Source of the DNA: Calocera cornea HHB12733
Lineage: Eukaryota; Basidiomycota; Dacrymycetes; Dacrymycetales; Dacrymycetaceae
DNA length: 64,000 bases
NCBI GenBank assembly: GCA_001632435.1
Contig: KV423988.1
Span: forward strand, 85,343 to 149,342
Reading direction: 5' to 3'
The notes under the pieces are model-generated. The model had not been told where the DNA came from and did no database searches. It saw only the letters and a list, made by a program, of their open reading frames with translations. The first letter of the stretch is position 1. Every line of letters begins with the position of its first letter. Both the position numbers and the translations under genes were made by a program. Positions 1 through 11,576 of the stretch are shown one piece after another.

Positions 1-935
1 TGCGTGAGCAGGTTAGAGCATTCCTGGACGAACTGCGCAGGACATACGTTCTGGGAACATGTGAAAGCGAACACTTGCACAGGGAAGGTCGAGATAAAGT
101 CCTTGTCGAACTTGATCAGGTGTATCTCACCGGGAGGCACGCTTCCGGGCGGGGGGTGGAAGTAGCAGACGATCACGACCACGACCAAGTACGCTGCGTC
201 ACTCGTGAGTCGGAAATTACGCAGAGGTTGTAGCAATGTACATACCAACACTGAACAGCGCAACATACGATGTGTGCCTCAGGCTGTCGAGCTTCCTCAG
301 GAAGCACAACGGCATGAGCAGCGCCATGAAGAAGATGATCCAGAACCTGCCGTTGCCCAGCAATGCGGGGGTGTCGCCCCAGTTCAGCGCATGGTAGACC
401 GCACGAACCGCCTGCGGCATCAGCCCCTTGGTGATGATCAGGTAGCTGATCGACACGCCAAAGCACTTGATCGCGATGGCCAGGTCGAAGAAGAGGGACG
501 CGGCGGGGAAGGCGAGCTGGGCGACGCTGTAGAACGAGGCGGAGCGGTAGGGGCGCACTTTGGTCGCACACCGGGTGAGGAAGTAGAGGCCGAGGCCGGC
601 GACAAAGCCGCAGAAGAGGCAGGTGAAGATGCCGGGTATTATACCGGAGGAGGCCATAGCGAGTGGGAAGGTCAGCATGCCGCTGCCGATGATCTACGAC
701 ATGACGGGGAGGGTCAGCACACGGTCGTGCGACTATGATGATAACGAGGACGCACGGTGTTGTCTAGGTTTGCTATGCTGGACAGCAAGGTCGCCGGGCC
801 AAAGCTTGCGCCGCCCTTGCCTCTGCCAAGCAGGGACGAGGACTCGTCGAAGCCATGCTCGTTATCGGGCACTCCGTTGACCTCTTGCGCTTCGCTGTCG
901 CTGGTGGGCACTGTGCCGTACTGTGCTGGAGGCAT
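1..935 (-). CDS. Vacuolar amino-acid transporter (AVT/SLC38-type), 5' part, partial
   Basis: Exons read at 756-935, 246-693 and 48-193; positions 1-47 look like the start of the next intron (donor GTATGT), so the 3' part lies outside the window. The start is the ATG at 933-935. A hydrophilic N-terminus with a serine-leucine-leucine stretch leads into a first membrane segment carrying NLDNTIIGSGMLTFPLAMAS, the typical entry of the amino-acid/auxin permease family. Several hydrophobic segments follow, including one rich in valine just after the second intron. Family knowledge says such proteins move neutral or basic amino acids across the vacuolar membrane by proton exchange. The motif is closest to the yeast AVT5/6/7 branch, but substrate and direction cannot be read from the sequence. 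Confidence 0.85.
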
Positions 936-1273
936 GTCTTGTAAGGGTATGAAAGACCAGTGCCCGGACCTCGGTCGTAGTACAAGTAGATGCCGTAGGC
1001 TGCTGAAGACCACCGTTATAACGAGCGGTCCAGCTGTGGAAAGAGTGGGGGAGGGAAGCTGTGGGCGCTCGTGTGTATTTTGGGCGATTACTACGGAGAG
1101 GTGTCCGCCCGCCCGCCCGCCCCTTGTCGGCTATGTACAGGGTCTCCCGTCATTCAGATTTTGGCACGCCACACGGCCGGCCAGCCCGCCCAATATCGCG
1201 AGCATATGGCGCAGGCGCCCGTAAGGGTCGCACACGACTCGACCAAGGGCAACCAACAACAACATCACTGGCC
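936..1273. other. Intergenic, divergent promoter region
   Basis: The stretch lies between the starts of the transporter (minus) and SEN2 (plus), so it probably holds both promoters. I see no clear TATA box and no conserved reading frame. Confidence 0.5.
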
Positions 1274-2695
1274 ATGGCCTCGAGCGTCGCAGGACCGAGC
1301 ACGCCAACAGCGACAGCGCCGACAAAGTCCAAACGACGCCAGAACCCCAACAATGTTATCTACGCCAACCCCCTGCCCCTCATCATCGAGACGCGTCCCC
1401 CAGCGCCATACACCCTTGGGCTCCTGCCGTTCCCCCGCACAAAAATCATCAACCCCGAATGCTCGGGGATTTACGATGCGCTGACGCGCAGCGTGTGGAT
1501 CGTGGGGAAGCGCGATGTGCGGGTATTGTGGGAGAGGGGGTTCTTTGGGAAGGGCAGTCTGTCGAGGAGCGAGCCTAGCTGGTTGACGAGGAAGGTGCAG
1601 CAGCTGAATGGGGGCGAAGGTGTGTCTGTCAGTTTCCACCCTGGAAGCACAGTTCTCACTCTTCATATACAGTTCTTACTGCTGAGGAGGTCACCGCAAG
1701 AAGACGAGAGCAGCGAAAGCAGTTCAAAGTTTCACGAGCGGCAGCGATCCAGAAGGCAGCGCAAGAAGCAGAAGCTGCCTTCTCCGCCTCCCTAGAATCT
1801 CCTGCCACAACATTCGAACTACCCCTGGTGAATACCCCGCACAACGTCCCTCGGCCAACGTTCGAGCCCGCAGCCTCCAAGGGCGGGACAGCCGGCCGAC
1901 CACCGCCAACGGAGGCGAAGGCGGACAAGGCGGCAAACTCGGAGGAGGAGGTTGAGAAGCAGCTGCGGGAGCAGCCTGAGCTGCTGGACGAGGATCAGGT
2001 GGAGAATATGGAGCATCTGCAGCTGACCCTGCAGGAGGCGTTCTTCCTTGCTTGGGGACTGGGGTGCTTGCGCGTACTGGACAGAGACTCAGTAAGTCTC
2101 TTCACAACAATGACTCGACCGCGCCTGACCAGGAGCAGGGCCAATACCTCAACCTCCCCGCACTCTGGTCCCTCTGCCTGACCTCCTCCTCCTCACCAGT
2201 GCCCACACTGTCCCCAACTCCGGCCGAGTGCCGCCGCCCCGACAACCCCTTCCTGATTCACTACGTTGCGTACCACCACTTCCGCTCGCTCGGCTGGGTG
2301 GTGCGGGGCGGGATCAAGTTCTGCGTCGACTACCTGCTGTACAAGCGCGGGCCGGTGTTCACGCATGCCGAGTGCGTACACTGTCCACACAGACTGACGC
2401 AGGTTGCTGACCACCACGCAGGTTCGCCATCGTCCTCTGCCCAGAGTACGACGACCCCTCGGACGGCTCGAGCTCCCCGTTCGCCTTCCAAAAAGAGCCC
2501 TTCACGTGGACCTGGTTCAGCACCATCAACCGCGTCAACGCGCAGGTCAAGAAGACGCTCGTCCTCGCGTACGTGACGATCCCGGCGATGAGCGCGGTGG
2601 GGGAGCGGGAGCTGGGCAGCCCGGAGTGCTTGCGCATGTATAGCGTCAGGGAGGTCGTCGTTAGGCGGTTTGTGCCGGCGAGGATGCGGGACTAG
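1274..2695 (+). CDS. SEN2: tRNA-splicing endonuclease catalytic subunit Sen2
   Basis: Exons read at 1274-1619, 1673-2091, 2139-2371 and 2422-2695, giving about 423 residues. The second intron could also end at 2132, which would make it only 41 nt. The N-terminal half has the subunit signature around LSRSEPSWL and a basic helix after [11 protein letters not shown]. The C-terminal nuclease fold shows [20 protein letters not shown], then a tyrosine eight residues before a histidine in [12 protein letters not shown], and a later lysine in [11 protein letters not shown]. Together these match the Tyr-His-Lys catalytic triad of Sen2. The protein would cut the 5' splice site of pre-tRNAs within the four-subunit SEN complex. 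Nothing indicates loss of function. Confidence 0.9.
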
Positions 2696-3255
2696 TCTGC
2701 CTACATACTGTACATATCATAGTCATACGACGTGCATGCGAGATTGGGCAGAAGCGCTACCAGGAGCTGATGGACTGCCAGGGTTTGAGCATCTAGAGAA
2801 GGCCTGGAACAGGACGAATGCGATTTTGGTAGGCATGAGCATAAGTAGAACTGGAGAGACTGATCAGGATGGGCGGCTGCTGTGCTACTCCTCATGCGGC
2901 TGCTCCTCCTGTCTCCTAGGCTTTTCATACAAGTTGCCCATTCCACGGCTGGTAGTGGCCGGGAAAGGCTCACTTGCTGCGCCGCCAAGCGCCCGGAAAA
3001 CGTGTGTATGTGGCCGTGCTCGGCGTCGGCACTGTTCGCCGCGGCTGGCCTTGCGCGTTCCCGCGCGATCCCTTATAACGGTTACGTTGTGCTTTCCACC
3101 GCCATTTCCTCTCTTGCATTTCCCGCATATCCCCGAGACGCCCATCTACAGGCTCTGATAAAGGCGCAGAAAGCTGCAGGGCAAGCAACTGACTCAACCT
3201 CGACCTCTACGATCAAGAAACGACCATCTGACGCATCTGTTCATCTGAAGAAAGG
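2696..3255. other. Intergenic region
   Basis: This holds the 3' end of SEN2 and the promoter of the DnaJ gene. Short open frames on both strands show no recognisable protein. Confidence 0.5.
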
Positions 3256-4935
3256 ATGCCTGTCGAAACCACATACTACGAACTGCTCGGCGTCGAAGTC
3301 ACTATCGACAATGCCGCAGAGCTCAAGAAGGCATATCGAAAGCAGGCGATGAAGGTGTGTCCAAGGTGCCTCACGCCTCCTGCGAGCTCCTACCTGACAT
3401 GAACGCTCTGTAGTGGCATCCAGACAAGAACCCCTCGCCTGAGGCATCGGAGAAGTTCCAGCAGATGAGCAGGGCGTACGAGGTCCTGAGCGATCCGCAA
3501 CTGAAGGCGATATACGATAAGGAGGGAGAGAAGGGGGTGCGTATTCCCTCCCATGGGCGGCTATGCCGACTGACTGCCCGCACTAGCTGCAACCGACGGC
3601 ACCCGGAGAGGAAGGGATGGGCGATCCGACCGAGTTCTTCGCAAAGATCTTCGGTGGAGACGCGTTTGTGGACTACGTATGTGTGCATATAGAGTTCAAT
3701 TCTCCTCTGTTCTAACAGACATGTAGGTGGGAGAGATCTCACTCATCAAGGATATGTCGGATATGGCCGGTGTCATTGTCGAGGACGAGAATGGCGACGT
3801 CGAGATCGTGACCCCCACCGCATCAGGCACCGCCTCACCTGCCGTCGATGGCACACCAGCAACCACCGGAACCTCAACTCCTCTTGGTGCTCCCACCCCT
3901 GCTCCACAGGCAGGTGCTGCTTCGCTCAAGCCAGAGGCGCCGCCTCTCGCACACGCATCGAGCACGGCCTCTTCCTCCCTGCTGCGACTGGATGACGCCA
4001 GTGGACGGTCCTCCAAACCCGGCAGTATGACCGAGCGGAAGAAGGAGGAGAAGTCTGCTGCCAGGGCAAAGCGGAACAAGCTTTCTGCCGAGCAGAAGGC
4101 GAAGTTGCAGGAGATCGAACAGAAGCGCACCGAGGCGATGGAGGTGCGCGTCAAGGAGCTGACTGAGAAGCTCAAGGCGAGGATCGCTCCGTTCGTCGAG
4201 GCGAAGCGCCCTGGTGAGAAGGGAGATCTTGATACGGAGGCGTTCGAGAAGAAGATACGGGCTGAGGCGGAAGAGCTCAAGTTCGAGAGTTTCGGTCTGG
4301 AGGTGAGTGCGTAATCAGACTGTGTTCTACGTGTGCCAATGGCCGCAGCTCTTGCATACAATCGGGGACATCTACGCGATCAAGGCAACCTCGTCGCTCA
4401 AGTCGCGCAAATTTCTTGGTATCCCTGGGTTCTTCTCGCGCATGAAGGAGCGAGGTTCGCTGATCAAGGAAGGGCTGGGTGTCCTCAGCAGCGCGTGAGT
4501 CATTCTTTATGGTACTACTACGATCCATACTAATCCACGCTCAGATTATCCGTCCAGGCAACGATGGAGGAGATGGAGCGCATGGCCGAAAAGGGCGAGC
4601 TCCAGGAGGAGGACTTGGCAGTGCTGGAGAAGGACATGACCGGCAAGATCCTGCTGGCGTCATGGCGCGGGACGCGGTTCGAGGTCGTCCAGGTCCTGCG
4701 GGAGGTATGCGACCGCGTCCTCAAGGAGAAGGGCGTCTCCGACCAGGTGCTTCTCAATCGTGCTAGGGCGCTGTTCTTCCTCGGCGCTATCTTCAAGAGC
4801 ACCAAGGCGGACGAGTCGGACGAGGAGCGCCGCGAGCTCGAGCGCCTCGTTGCTGAGGCGGCCCAATCCAAGAGCAAGAAGAAGAAGGATGCCAAGGCTG
4901 CGGCTACTGCGTCCTCTTCGAATGTCAAAGCTTAA
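3256..4935 (+). CDS. DnaJ-X domain co-chaperone (CAJ1/DJP1-like)
   Basis: Six exons were read: 3256-3354, 3414-3536, 3587-3676, 3727-4302, 4349-4494 and 4545-4935, giving 474 residues. The J domain is at the N-terminus: TYYELLGVE, helix II with [17 protein letters not shown] carrying the intact HPD motif, then [18 protein letters not shown] Gly/Phe-containing segment ([12 protein letters not shown]) and a Ser/Thr/Pro/Ala-rich linker follow. The C-terminal half is a charged helical region and an X domain with [19 protein letters not shown]. Yeast relatives Caj1 and Djp1 stimulate Hsp70 in the cytosol; Djp1 helps peroxisomal import. Which one this gene matches functionally is not resolved. The tail is lysine-rich. 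Confidence 0.88.
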
Positions 4936-5393
4936 ATAAACTCGTATTTGACGACGCATACCCGCCTCGCTGGCCCCGGATACTGAATACCTGCTGCTGT
5001 GGCTACTATCCATTTAACGACGTTTCCGGATCAGATTTCCCTTTTCGAGTAGAGTAACGATGTCACGGTATCATGCATGCATATTGCATTAATATTATGA
5101 GAGTGCCATTCATTGTTCAGTCGATGCTGATGCTCTGATGATACAACATTGGTGTGCGTGCAGGGTAGTGGTAAGGGGGTCAGCAAACAGTAAACAGGAG
5201 GCATGGGACGAGACGATCAAGCGGGAGCGAGAAAAGGACATGGGGAAAAGATGATCAGAATCAACAGCGGGCGCCTCTGGCCACAATTGGCTGCGCTCGC
5301 TCAGCACCTGCACCGGTCGCCTCCGCCTCACCTCGCCTCACACTCGCACCCACACAACGGCAGCCGTCAACCCACGTCTATCTCTATATCCGG
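4936..5393. other. Convergent 3' intergenic region
   Basis: The stretch lies between the stops of the DnaJ gene and the R3H gene, which converge. It is locally AT-richer around 5040-5110 and presumably contains both polyadenylation regions. Confidence 0.5.
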
Positions 5394-6355
5394 CTACACG
5401 GCCACGCTCGGCGCAGACGCCCCGCTCTGCTCCACGCCGCCGTTGACCGCCTCTCCGGCCGTCTGCTCCTCGCCCACCTGGAGGCGGGCGAGCACCTCCG
5501 ACATGGCCGCGTCGACAGCAGCGACGGTGCCCGCGGACCTGCTCGACCCGTTCTGGGTAGGCGTCGCCGACCGGGGAACAACGTTGATCGTGTTGACCGC
5601 ATTCCCGTTGTGCGTGGGCGAGACGGGCCCCGAGCTGGCGGCCGGCCTGAGCCCAACAGGCGCCTTTGGCCGCGCAGGATCGTACAGCTCGGCGCCCAGC
5701 TTGCTCCCCGGCCGCGCGTACGGGGCATCGTCCAAGCGCGATGTGGGCGAGGCGCTGCCGTCCATGCCCTGGTGCTGCGAGTGCGCAGCGTTGATGACCG
5801 CGCGGGCGCCGCCGCTCCAGGCGCCCATCTGCGTCTTCTGCTGGAGCGGCGCGCCCCGGCCGAGCGGGGGGAAGTCGGTCACCGCCAGCCCGCCGCGGTT
5901 GTGTGGGCCGTGGCGCTGCATGGGCGCCGCGCCGTGTGCAGACACACCAGAGCCGGTGGACATGGCAGAGGTGGGGCGGAGGTCTCCCACCAGGTCGGTC
6001 GGAGGGGAGCCGAGGCCGATCGCCCAGTCCGGCCGGGCGGGCAGGGGGTGCCTGCCCGACCCAATAGACGTGTAGGTGGCGCGAGAGGACGAGGAAGTCG
6101 ACGAGGACTGAGATGAACGTATCAGCACCGTGCTACATACCTCACATTCACCAGGAAACACGTACGACAGTCGAGCTCCCGTCATCCAGCGGCGTCCTGC
6201 TCCCGCTCCCGCTCCCACTCCCATTGCTCATTCCCGAGATACTCCGCGCGCCCATCCGCCCCCTCTCGAGCGGGCCGCCAATACCCGGGCCGAAGCTCCA
6301 CGCGCTGCGCTGCATCTGCCCGCCGAGGCCGTTGCCGAGCCGCTGGGCCGAGGAG

Positions 6356-6392
<37 letters not shown>

Positions 6393-8730
6393 CGTTCAGG
6401 TGATGGTTCTTCCCCTGCGCGCCGGGGCTGAGCAGGTTGAGCGCCGGGCCGCCCCACATCTGCCCCTGGCCCTGGCCGGGGGCGCGCTGTTGGTACTGCT
6501 GCTGGCCCTGCTGGTGCTGATTCTGGGGGTGGTGCTGATGGGGATTCTGCGCGTGGTGCGGTTGCGGTTGCGGTTGCGGTTGCGGTTGCGGTTGTTGGTG
6601 CTGGTTCTGCGCGTGGTGCTGGTGCATCCCCGCAGAATGCTTGCCGTTCGTCCCCCTCTGCCCCGGATGCGCATGCACGCCATACCCTCCTCCCTGGCCC
6701 GGCATCCCCTGCATCCCTTGCATCTGCATGCCCATGCCCATGCCCAACCCGGGCACGCTCAGCGCACTATCGCTCGCGCTCGTAAGCTGCGGGTGAAAAC
6801 CGTGCATCCCCATCCCCATCCCCTGCCCTTGCAACTGCCCCTGCTGTTGCTGCTGCGGCTGCTGCGGCTGCTGCTGAGGCTGCTGAGGCTGCTGAGGCTG
6901 GTTAGGGAAGGGCCCATACCCCCCCTGCACAAGCCCCTGCATCCCGCCCATGGGCATCTGCGGATACCCATACTGGAACTGGATCTCCTGCGGCTGCCCT
7001 TGCTGCGGCTGTTGCTGGGACTGGTCCCCGTTCGTCCCTCCCTGCTGGCCCTGCTGTCCTTGCGTGCCCGGGCCCTGCGCCTGCCCCGGCACAGCCCCCG
7101 GCGGCGCGACCCACATATACGGCCCTCCATAAGGAGCCGCATAGTACCCCGCCGCAGCGTAGGGTGCGAACCCGTACGCGCCCGGCGGAGGGGGGAAGTA
7201 GGGGTATGCAGGGATCGCCACGGGCTGGAGGTAGGGGGCGAATATCGGGTAGGCCTGCGCCGTGGCCGCGGCCGGGTCGGACCCGGAGCCGGGGACAAGT
7301 GGCTGGCCCTGCTGTGGTTGGGGCAGCTGCGGCGCATGCGGGTTGTACAGCGTCGGGAACGGTACCTCGGGCCGGGGGACATCGTCCTCCTCCGCCTCGG
7401 GCTCGGCGGCGCGCCGCGCGGGGTCGTACGCGGGGTCATACTCCGGGTCTGTCGGGTCTGGTGCGTTGCTGACGGGCGGCTCGGCGGGGGGGTGCGCGGC
7501 CTCGCTGGCCGGGTCGATCGAGACTGAGACGGGGACGGCGGAGGTGGGGCCCGCGCTCGGGTCGCGCCGCTGTTCGCGGCCCCGGCGGCCGGGGTCCGAC
7601 CCGGCTGGGCTGGCAGCCTCCACGGCAGCGGCGGCGGCGGCAGCGGCCGGGTGGAATGCGAGGGGCAAGCTCGCGCTCGACCCGTCCGCGCTGCCGCCCG
7701 CACCAAAGATCCTGCTCCTGGCAGCCTCGTACGCCGCCTCCCGCTCGGCGATGGTCATGCGCTTGCTCTTGCTCGTCGTGCTGCTGCTGCCCGCTTCGGA
7801 GCGCTCGCCGTCCGACCCATCGCCTCCGCCGCCGCCGGCGGAGGAGGGCGCGCCGTCGCCGCTCTGCGAGCGGGGCGGACGGCGCCGGTCCGACCCGGCG
7901 CGGCGCATGATCTGGAACGTCACTTGCGGCGTCTCTTCGCTCGGCACGAGGTCCTGCAGGCGGGTCTTGGGACTATATCACGAGCACCAACGGCAGCACA
8001 AGCAGCATCAGGGTCAGCGGCGCACACTGGAAAGGGGCAGGAGAGGGGGCTTACATGCGGGAGGACGCGGTGACGGCGACGATGATTGCCTTGCTCGCCT
8101 GGTCCGTCTCTGGCGCGAGGCGGTAGAAGCTCGCACAGCGGTGGACGAGCATGCGCTGGTAGCTCGTGTGCGGGTTGAGCTCTATTTTCTTCGTCCTGCG
8201 GGGGCCACGTGGGTCATCAGCCACCGGGCACAGAGTCGAGCTTGGGCAGAAGAGGGGAGGAGGGGGCACGGCGAGAGGAGGAAGAGCAGGAAGGAAGAGA
8301 GAACGCACCCGGTGGCAAACATCTTCTCCATGCTCTCCCCGACCCTCAACAGCCATATCCTGTCCTTGCTGCTCCCAAGGGCCTCGATCAGCTGGGCAAG
8401 CTCCGTCGGGGAGATCTCGCCGTCGCCATCTGCGCTATCCAGTGTGTCTGTATCTGGGCCGGAGCCTGAGCCGGAGCGGGCGGGGTAGTGGGAGGGAGAG
8501 GGGTGGGAGTCGTCGTGGGATGAGGCGGGTGTCGGGGCGGGTCGGGGCAGGTCGAATGAGACTGCTTTTATGTCGGCTGAGGGGGTGGAGTGGGGGAGGC
8601 CCGGGGCTGGCGTGGGTGGGGCCGAGGCGGATGGGGGAATGTCGGGGGGTGGCATTGTGAGTGGCGCGTCGAGGGGTGTGGGTGTGAGGGTGGGGGAGCG
8701 CGGGGCGGTGAGGAGGGGGATGCCGTTCAT
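5394..8730 (-). CDS. R3H and SUZ domain RNA-binding protein with Q/P/G-rich tail
   Basis: Exons run 8309-8730, 8055-8195, 7973 (acceptor) 7972-6166 and 6107-5394, about 1,027 residues. The ATG at 8728-8730 is the first in-frame ATG. A proline-rich N-terminus precedes an R3H domain: DRIWLLRVGESMEKMF, then LNPHTSYQRMLVHRCASFY with the R-x3-H core. A SUZ motif follows (PSEETPQVTFQIMRR and KSKRMTIAEREAAYEAARSRIFG). The remaining 700 residues are low-complexity: poly-Ala, Pro/Tyr/Ala repeats, runs of Gln, Met-Gly repeats and a Gly-Ser dipeptide run near 6360-6400. R3H and SUZ both bind single-stranded RNA. Relatives include animal R3HDM/ARPP21 and Drosophila Encore; the tail suggests condensate or mRNP assembly, which is inference. 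Confidence 0.85.
6360..6400 (-). repeat. Gly-Ser dipeptide-coding hexanucleotide repeat
   Basis: A six-base unit (plus strand AGAGCC) is repeated about seven times inside the R3H gene and codes for alternating Gly and Ser. It is likely length-variable. Confidence 0.8.
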
Positions 8731-9169
8731 TGCGGGTGGGGGCGAGAGGGCGAGAGGGCGGCTGCGGTGTGTGTGTGGGCGGTCGCAGCGGGTGCGCTGT
8801 CGCACGCGAGCGGGTGTGGAATGACGTGCGAGTGCAGGCAGGATGGGATGAGCTAAGCTAGGGCGATCGCGGGCTCATCTCACACCTGGACACCCTCTGG
8901 ATGCGCCGTGCGTCGCTCGTGGGGAGGGCAGCAGCAGCAGCAGCAGCAGGAGGCCGTCGCTCCGAGCGTCGGTGAGCAAGGGCAAACGGATGAAAGGCGA
9001 GGGGCCGTGTGGTCCCAGGGTTTCCCACTCGTACTCCCACCCCACCTGATCCCGTCCAGGTGGCGGTGCTCCCTCCATCCTCCTTCTTCCGTGAGGGCCG
9101 CGCCTCGGGTTCCCGCTCGGGTTCGCCAACGGCGAGTGCTTACCGTCACTTCCAGTGGCCACTGCGCTT
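8731..9169. other. Upstream region of the R3H gene
   Basis: The stretch holds the probable promoter of the minus-strand R3H gene and the end of the decayed lactamase-like gene. A CAG trinucleotide run lies near 8930-8950 on the plus strand. No gene was recognised. Confidence 0.4.
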
Positions 9170-10650
9170 CTATTTACTTATTATGCCAGCTCCAGGCCCC
9201 TCGCCTTCTCCCGGCCCTGGTAGGAGGAGCGCACCCAGCCGGCGCAGTACAGTACAGTACACCGGGATGGAGAGCTCGGGGTGCGCAGGACGCGGGCCCA
9301 CGCTCCGGCCTACCGTGATGTGCTCGATCGCACTGGCCGGGCTGACCTGCCTTCCACCCAGGGCTCCGTTGGACAGCAGCATGTGCGCCCATCTCGCCCG
9401 CGAGGATGGCTGCATGAGCGGCTATAGCAGCAGGGGTAGTCAGGAACTAGCACTGGCCATCTCGCTCGTGCAGGTGAGATCCCCCAGGCCTAGCAAACAT
9501 CTCGAGCCCCTCCTCCGTCCTGTCCTGCATGAGCATGAGCAGCGGCACCCTCCGCGTGTCGTTCCCCTCCAAGCCAGCCTCGTTGACCCAGCAGTGTACC
9601 AGCGGCCTGAACTCCGTCGTCTGCCGCGCGGGCCGGTAGGTGCTGTGCTGCATGCCGGGGTGGAAGATCCGGGAGGTCACGAAGGACGTGAAGCTCTGCC
9701 CGGAGTACGTGGATATGATGTGCGCCAGGACCATGTCCAGTACATCTGACGCTCGTGTTAGCTCGCAGGCCCGCAGTGCAGTGGAGGAAGGAGCCCTGCG
9801 TGATTGTTGTATTTGAACTTCTCTCTCAGCTCAGCACCGGGATGCAGATGCCGCAGACTCTGACAACCGTCTTGAGTGACCCGTTCGCATCGTACGCCAA
9901 GTCATTCCTGCCTTTCGTTCAGATATCCCCCCTACATGACGTGAAACGAGAACATATGTACGCCGGCACGCCGCTCACATGAGAACACAGATCGTCCAAC
10001 GATGCATGTGTACTCGCGTCTGCGTCCTGAAGCGCGAACTCGCCAGGCAGCAGGGCAGGCGACTGTAGTACCCCAGCCGAGCTGTACGCCCTCCGGGAGG
10101 GGACCTTGCCCCGGCCCTCCTTGTACTCATCTATGAGAATACCGAGCGCGGCCGCCGTGAACGCTTTCGAGGTTGAGCCTATGAAGAGCAGAGTCTGCGA
10201 CGAGCCCGGATATACAGTATTAGAGGGACGAAACAGGTGGCCAACCCCATCGTACATGTTCGTCCATCGGTCCAGCAGGTCGACCAGGGGAGGGTGCCTC
10301 AAACGCTGTGCCTGCATTGTGGTATCGGGTGCTGGGTGTGTTCCTACTGCTGTCGAGCTTGACTATGGCGATAGCCAATCCCGGGACGTTGAACGTCCTG
10401 ACCAGATTCTCAACATACTGATGAAAGTCTCGCGCTGGGTCCGCGAGACTATGGTGGTGCAATTTCGGCGGAAGCCAGATGTTATTACTGTATATCACTT
10501 TGCCCAAGCGTTCAGCATCTGGTGGGAAAGTACTTGCCTGTGAGGGTTGATCTCCACCATCCTTCCTCACTAGCTCAAAGACAACCCGGTCGGTGGGGGC
10601 GGGACCGACCCAAGCCAGTGTTTTAGCCAGTGCATGATGTAAACGCTGCG
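9170..10650 (-). pseudogene. Decayed class C beta-lactamase-like serine hydrolase gene
   Basis: Fragments in the right order but in different frames match the beta-lactamase/transpeptidase-fold family common in agaricomycetes. They are FNVPGLAIAIVKLD (about 10,370-10,430), the SxxK-bearing LLFIGSTSKAFTAAALGILI (about 10,130-10,190), SLDDLCSHVSGVPA, DLAYDANGSLKTVVR, LRHLHPGAELREKFKYNN with the Y-x-N motif, MVLAHIISTYSGQSF, and WAHMLLSNG through SPASAIEHIT near 9,300-9,400. A one-base loss near 9,855-9,862 separates SLKTVVR from LRHLHPG, and another break follows the PGG near 9,485. The segment after YNN lacks a GT donor. The C-terminal part of the usual 500-600 residue protein is missing, and no signal peptide is seen. 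Sequencing error could explain one break but hardly all of them. Confidence 0.7.
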
Positions 10651-11576
10651 CCATGTGTTCGCGAAGCAGAGAGGATCAATAAACGGAGTCTTCGTTGAGC
10701 ACGTCCACATGCTTGTGCACTTCTGCTGGCACGCACTTGTGTCGCCCACTGCTCAGACAGCACCAGCTTGCCAGAGATGTACATTCACTCGCACACCAGT
10801 CTTACGGGCACGGATTCTACAGTACAGGGGCAGCAGCGAGGCAAGGTTGTTGTCCCATTCCAGTCGGTGCACGGCAGAACTGTGGTCGTCCATGAGCGCA
10901 ACAAAGCCGGACGCTCGCTGCAAGCGCTTTGGTCGCGGGTTCAAGATTAAAGTGTCTATTGCACCCGAAGATAGCCCGACGAGTGAAAAAAAAAAGAACA
11001 AAGAGGGTCGCACACTCACATGGGTGTGTATGGCCTCGGCCCGGCTCTCGAACGCCCAAACAGAGTGGCAGAACCGAAATGTGTGTTTCTCCCCACCGTT
11101 GAGATTCTGCGGCAGCGCGATGGAGACTCAAAGCGATGGCGGGTTCTCCCGAGCTCCTCTCCATTTTGTCATCCCCGACATCCCTTCGACCAAATGATCC
11201 ACTTTCGGAAATACTCGGAGATGAGCCTTCTGCAACTGCGAAGGCACAACAAGCTGAGGTGGGCTGCCTAGCAGCACGCTTGCATCTGAGAACTGCCTGA
11301 ATAACTATGCAGACAGCTCTCCGCGTGACTCAATGAGCTTTATTTAGCAGGAATAGTGGACTGGAGGTGCGGTGTGTGCGCGCGGGTCGAACGCCGCGTG
11401 TGGCGCCGCAGAACTGAGGCGCGCAACCTCAGGCTGCTCCGCACATGTCGCGCGCTTATCGCGTTTAGAAATTTGATTCCGCTGGTTGTTAGAAGGGTCG
11501 CGATAGCTCGCGAACAATCATGTGTCTCTCACACGACTTGCCTTATCCCTCTTTCTTGCTTGATTTATTTGGGTAA
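10651..11576. other. Intergenic stretch without recognised gene
   Basis: Both strands carry short frames (for example minus 10,817-11,164), but none has family features, good start context or believable introns. The left part may be upstream sequence of the decayed lactamase-like gene; the right part holds the promoter of the P-loop kinase gene. Confidence 0.4.

Noticed and set aside
6130..8488. Plus-strand frames of 400-465 codons across the R3H gene
   Set aside because: They are mirror images of the repetitive Gln/Pro/Gly tail and give Arg/Leu/His-rich nonsense; the minus strand has the R3H and SUZ domains.
10817..11164. Minus-strand frame of 115 codons and neighbours
   Set aside because: I tested whether they supply the N-terminus of the decayed lactamase-like gene. 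No signal peptide or family motif was found and joints are not convincing.
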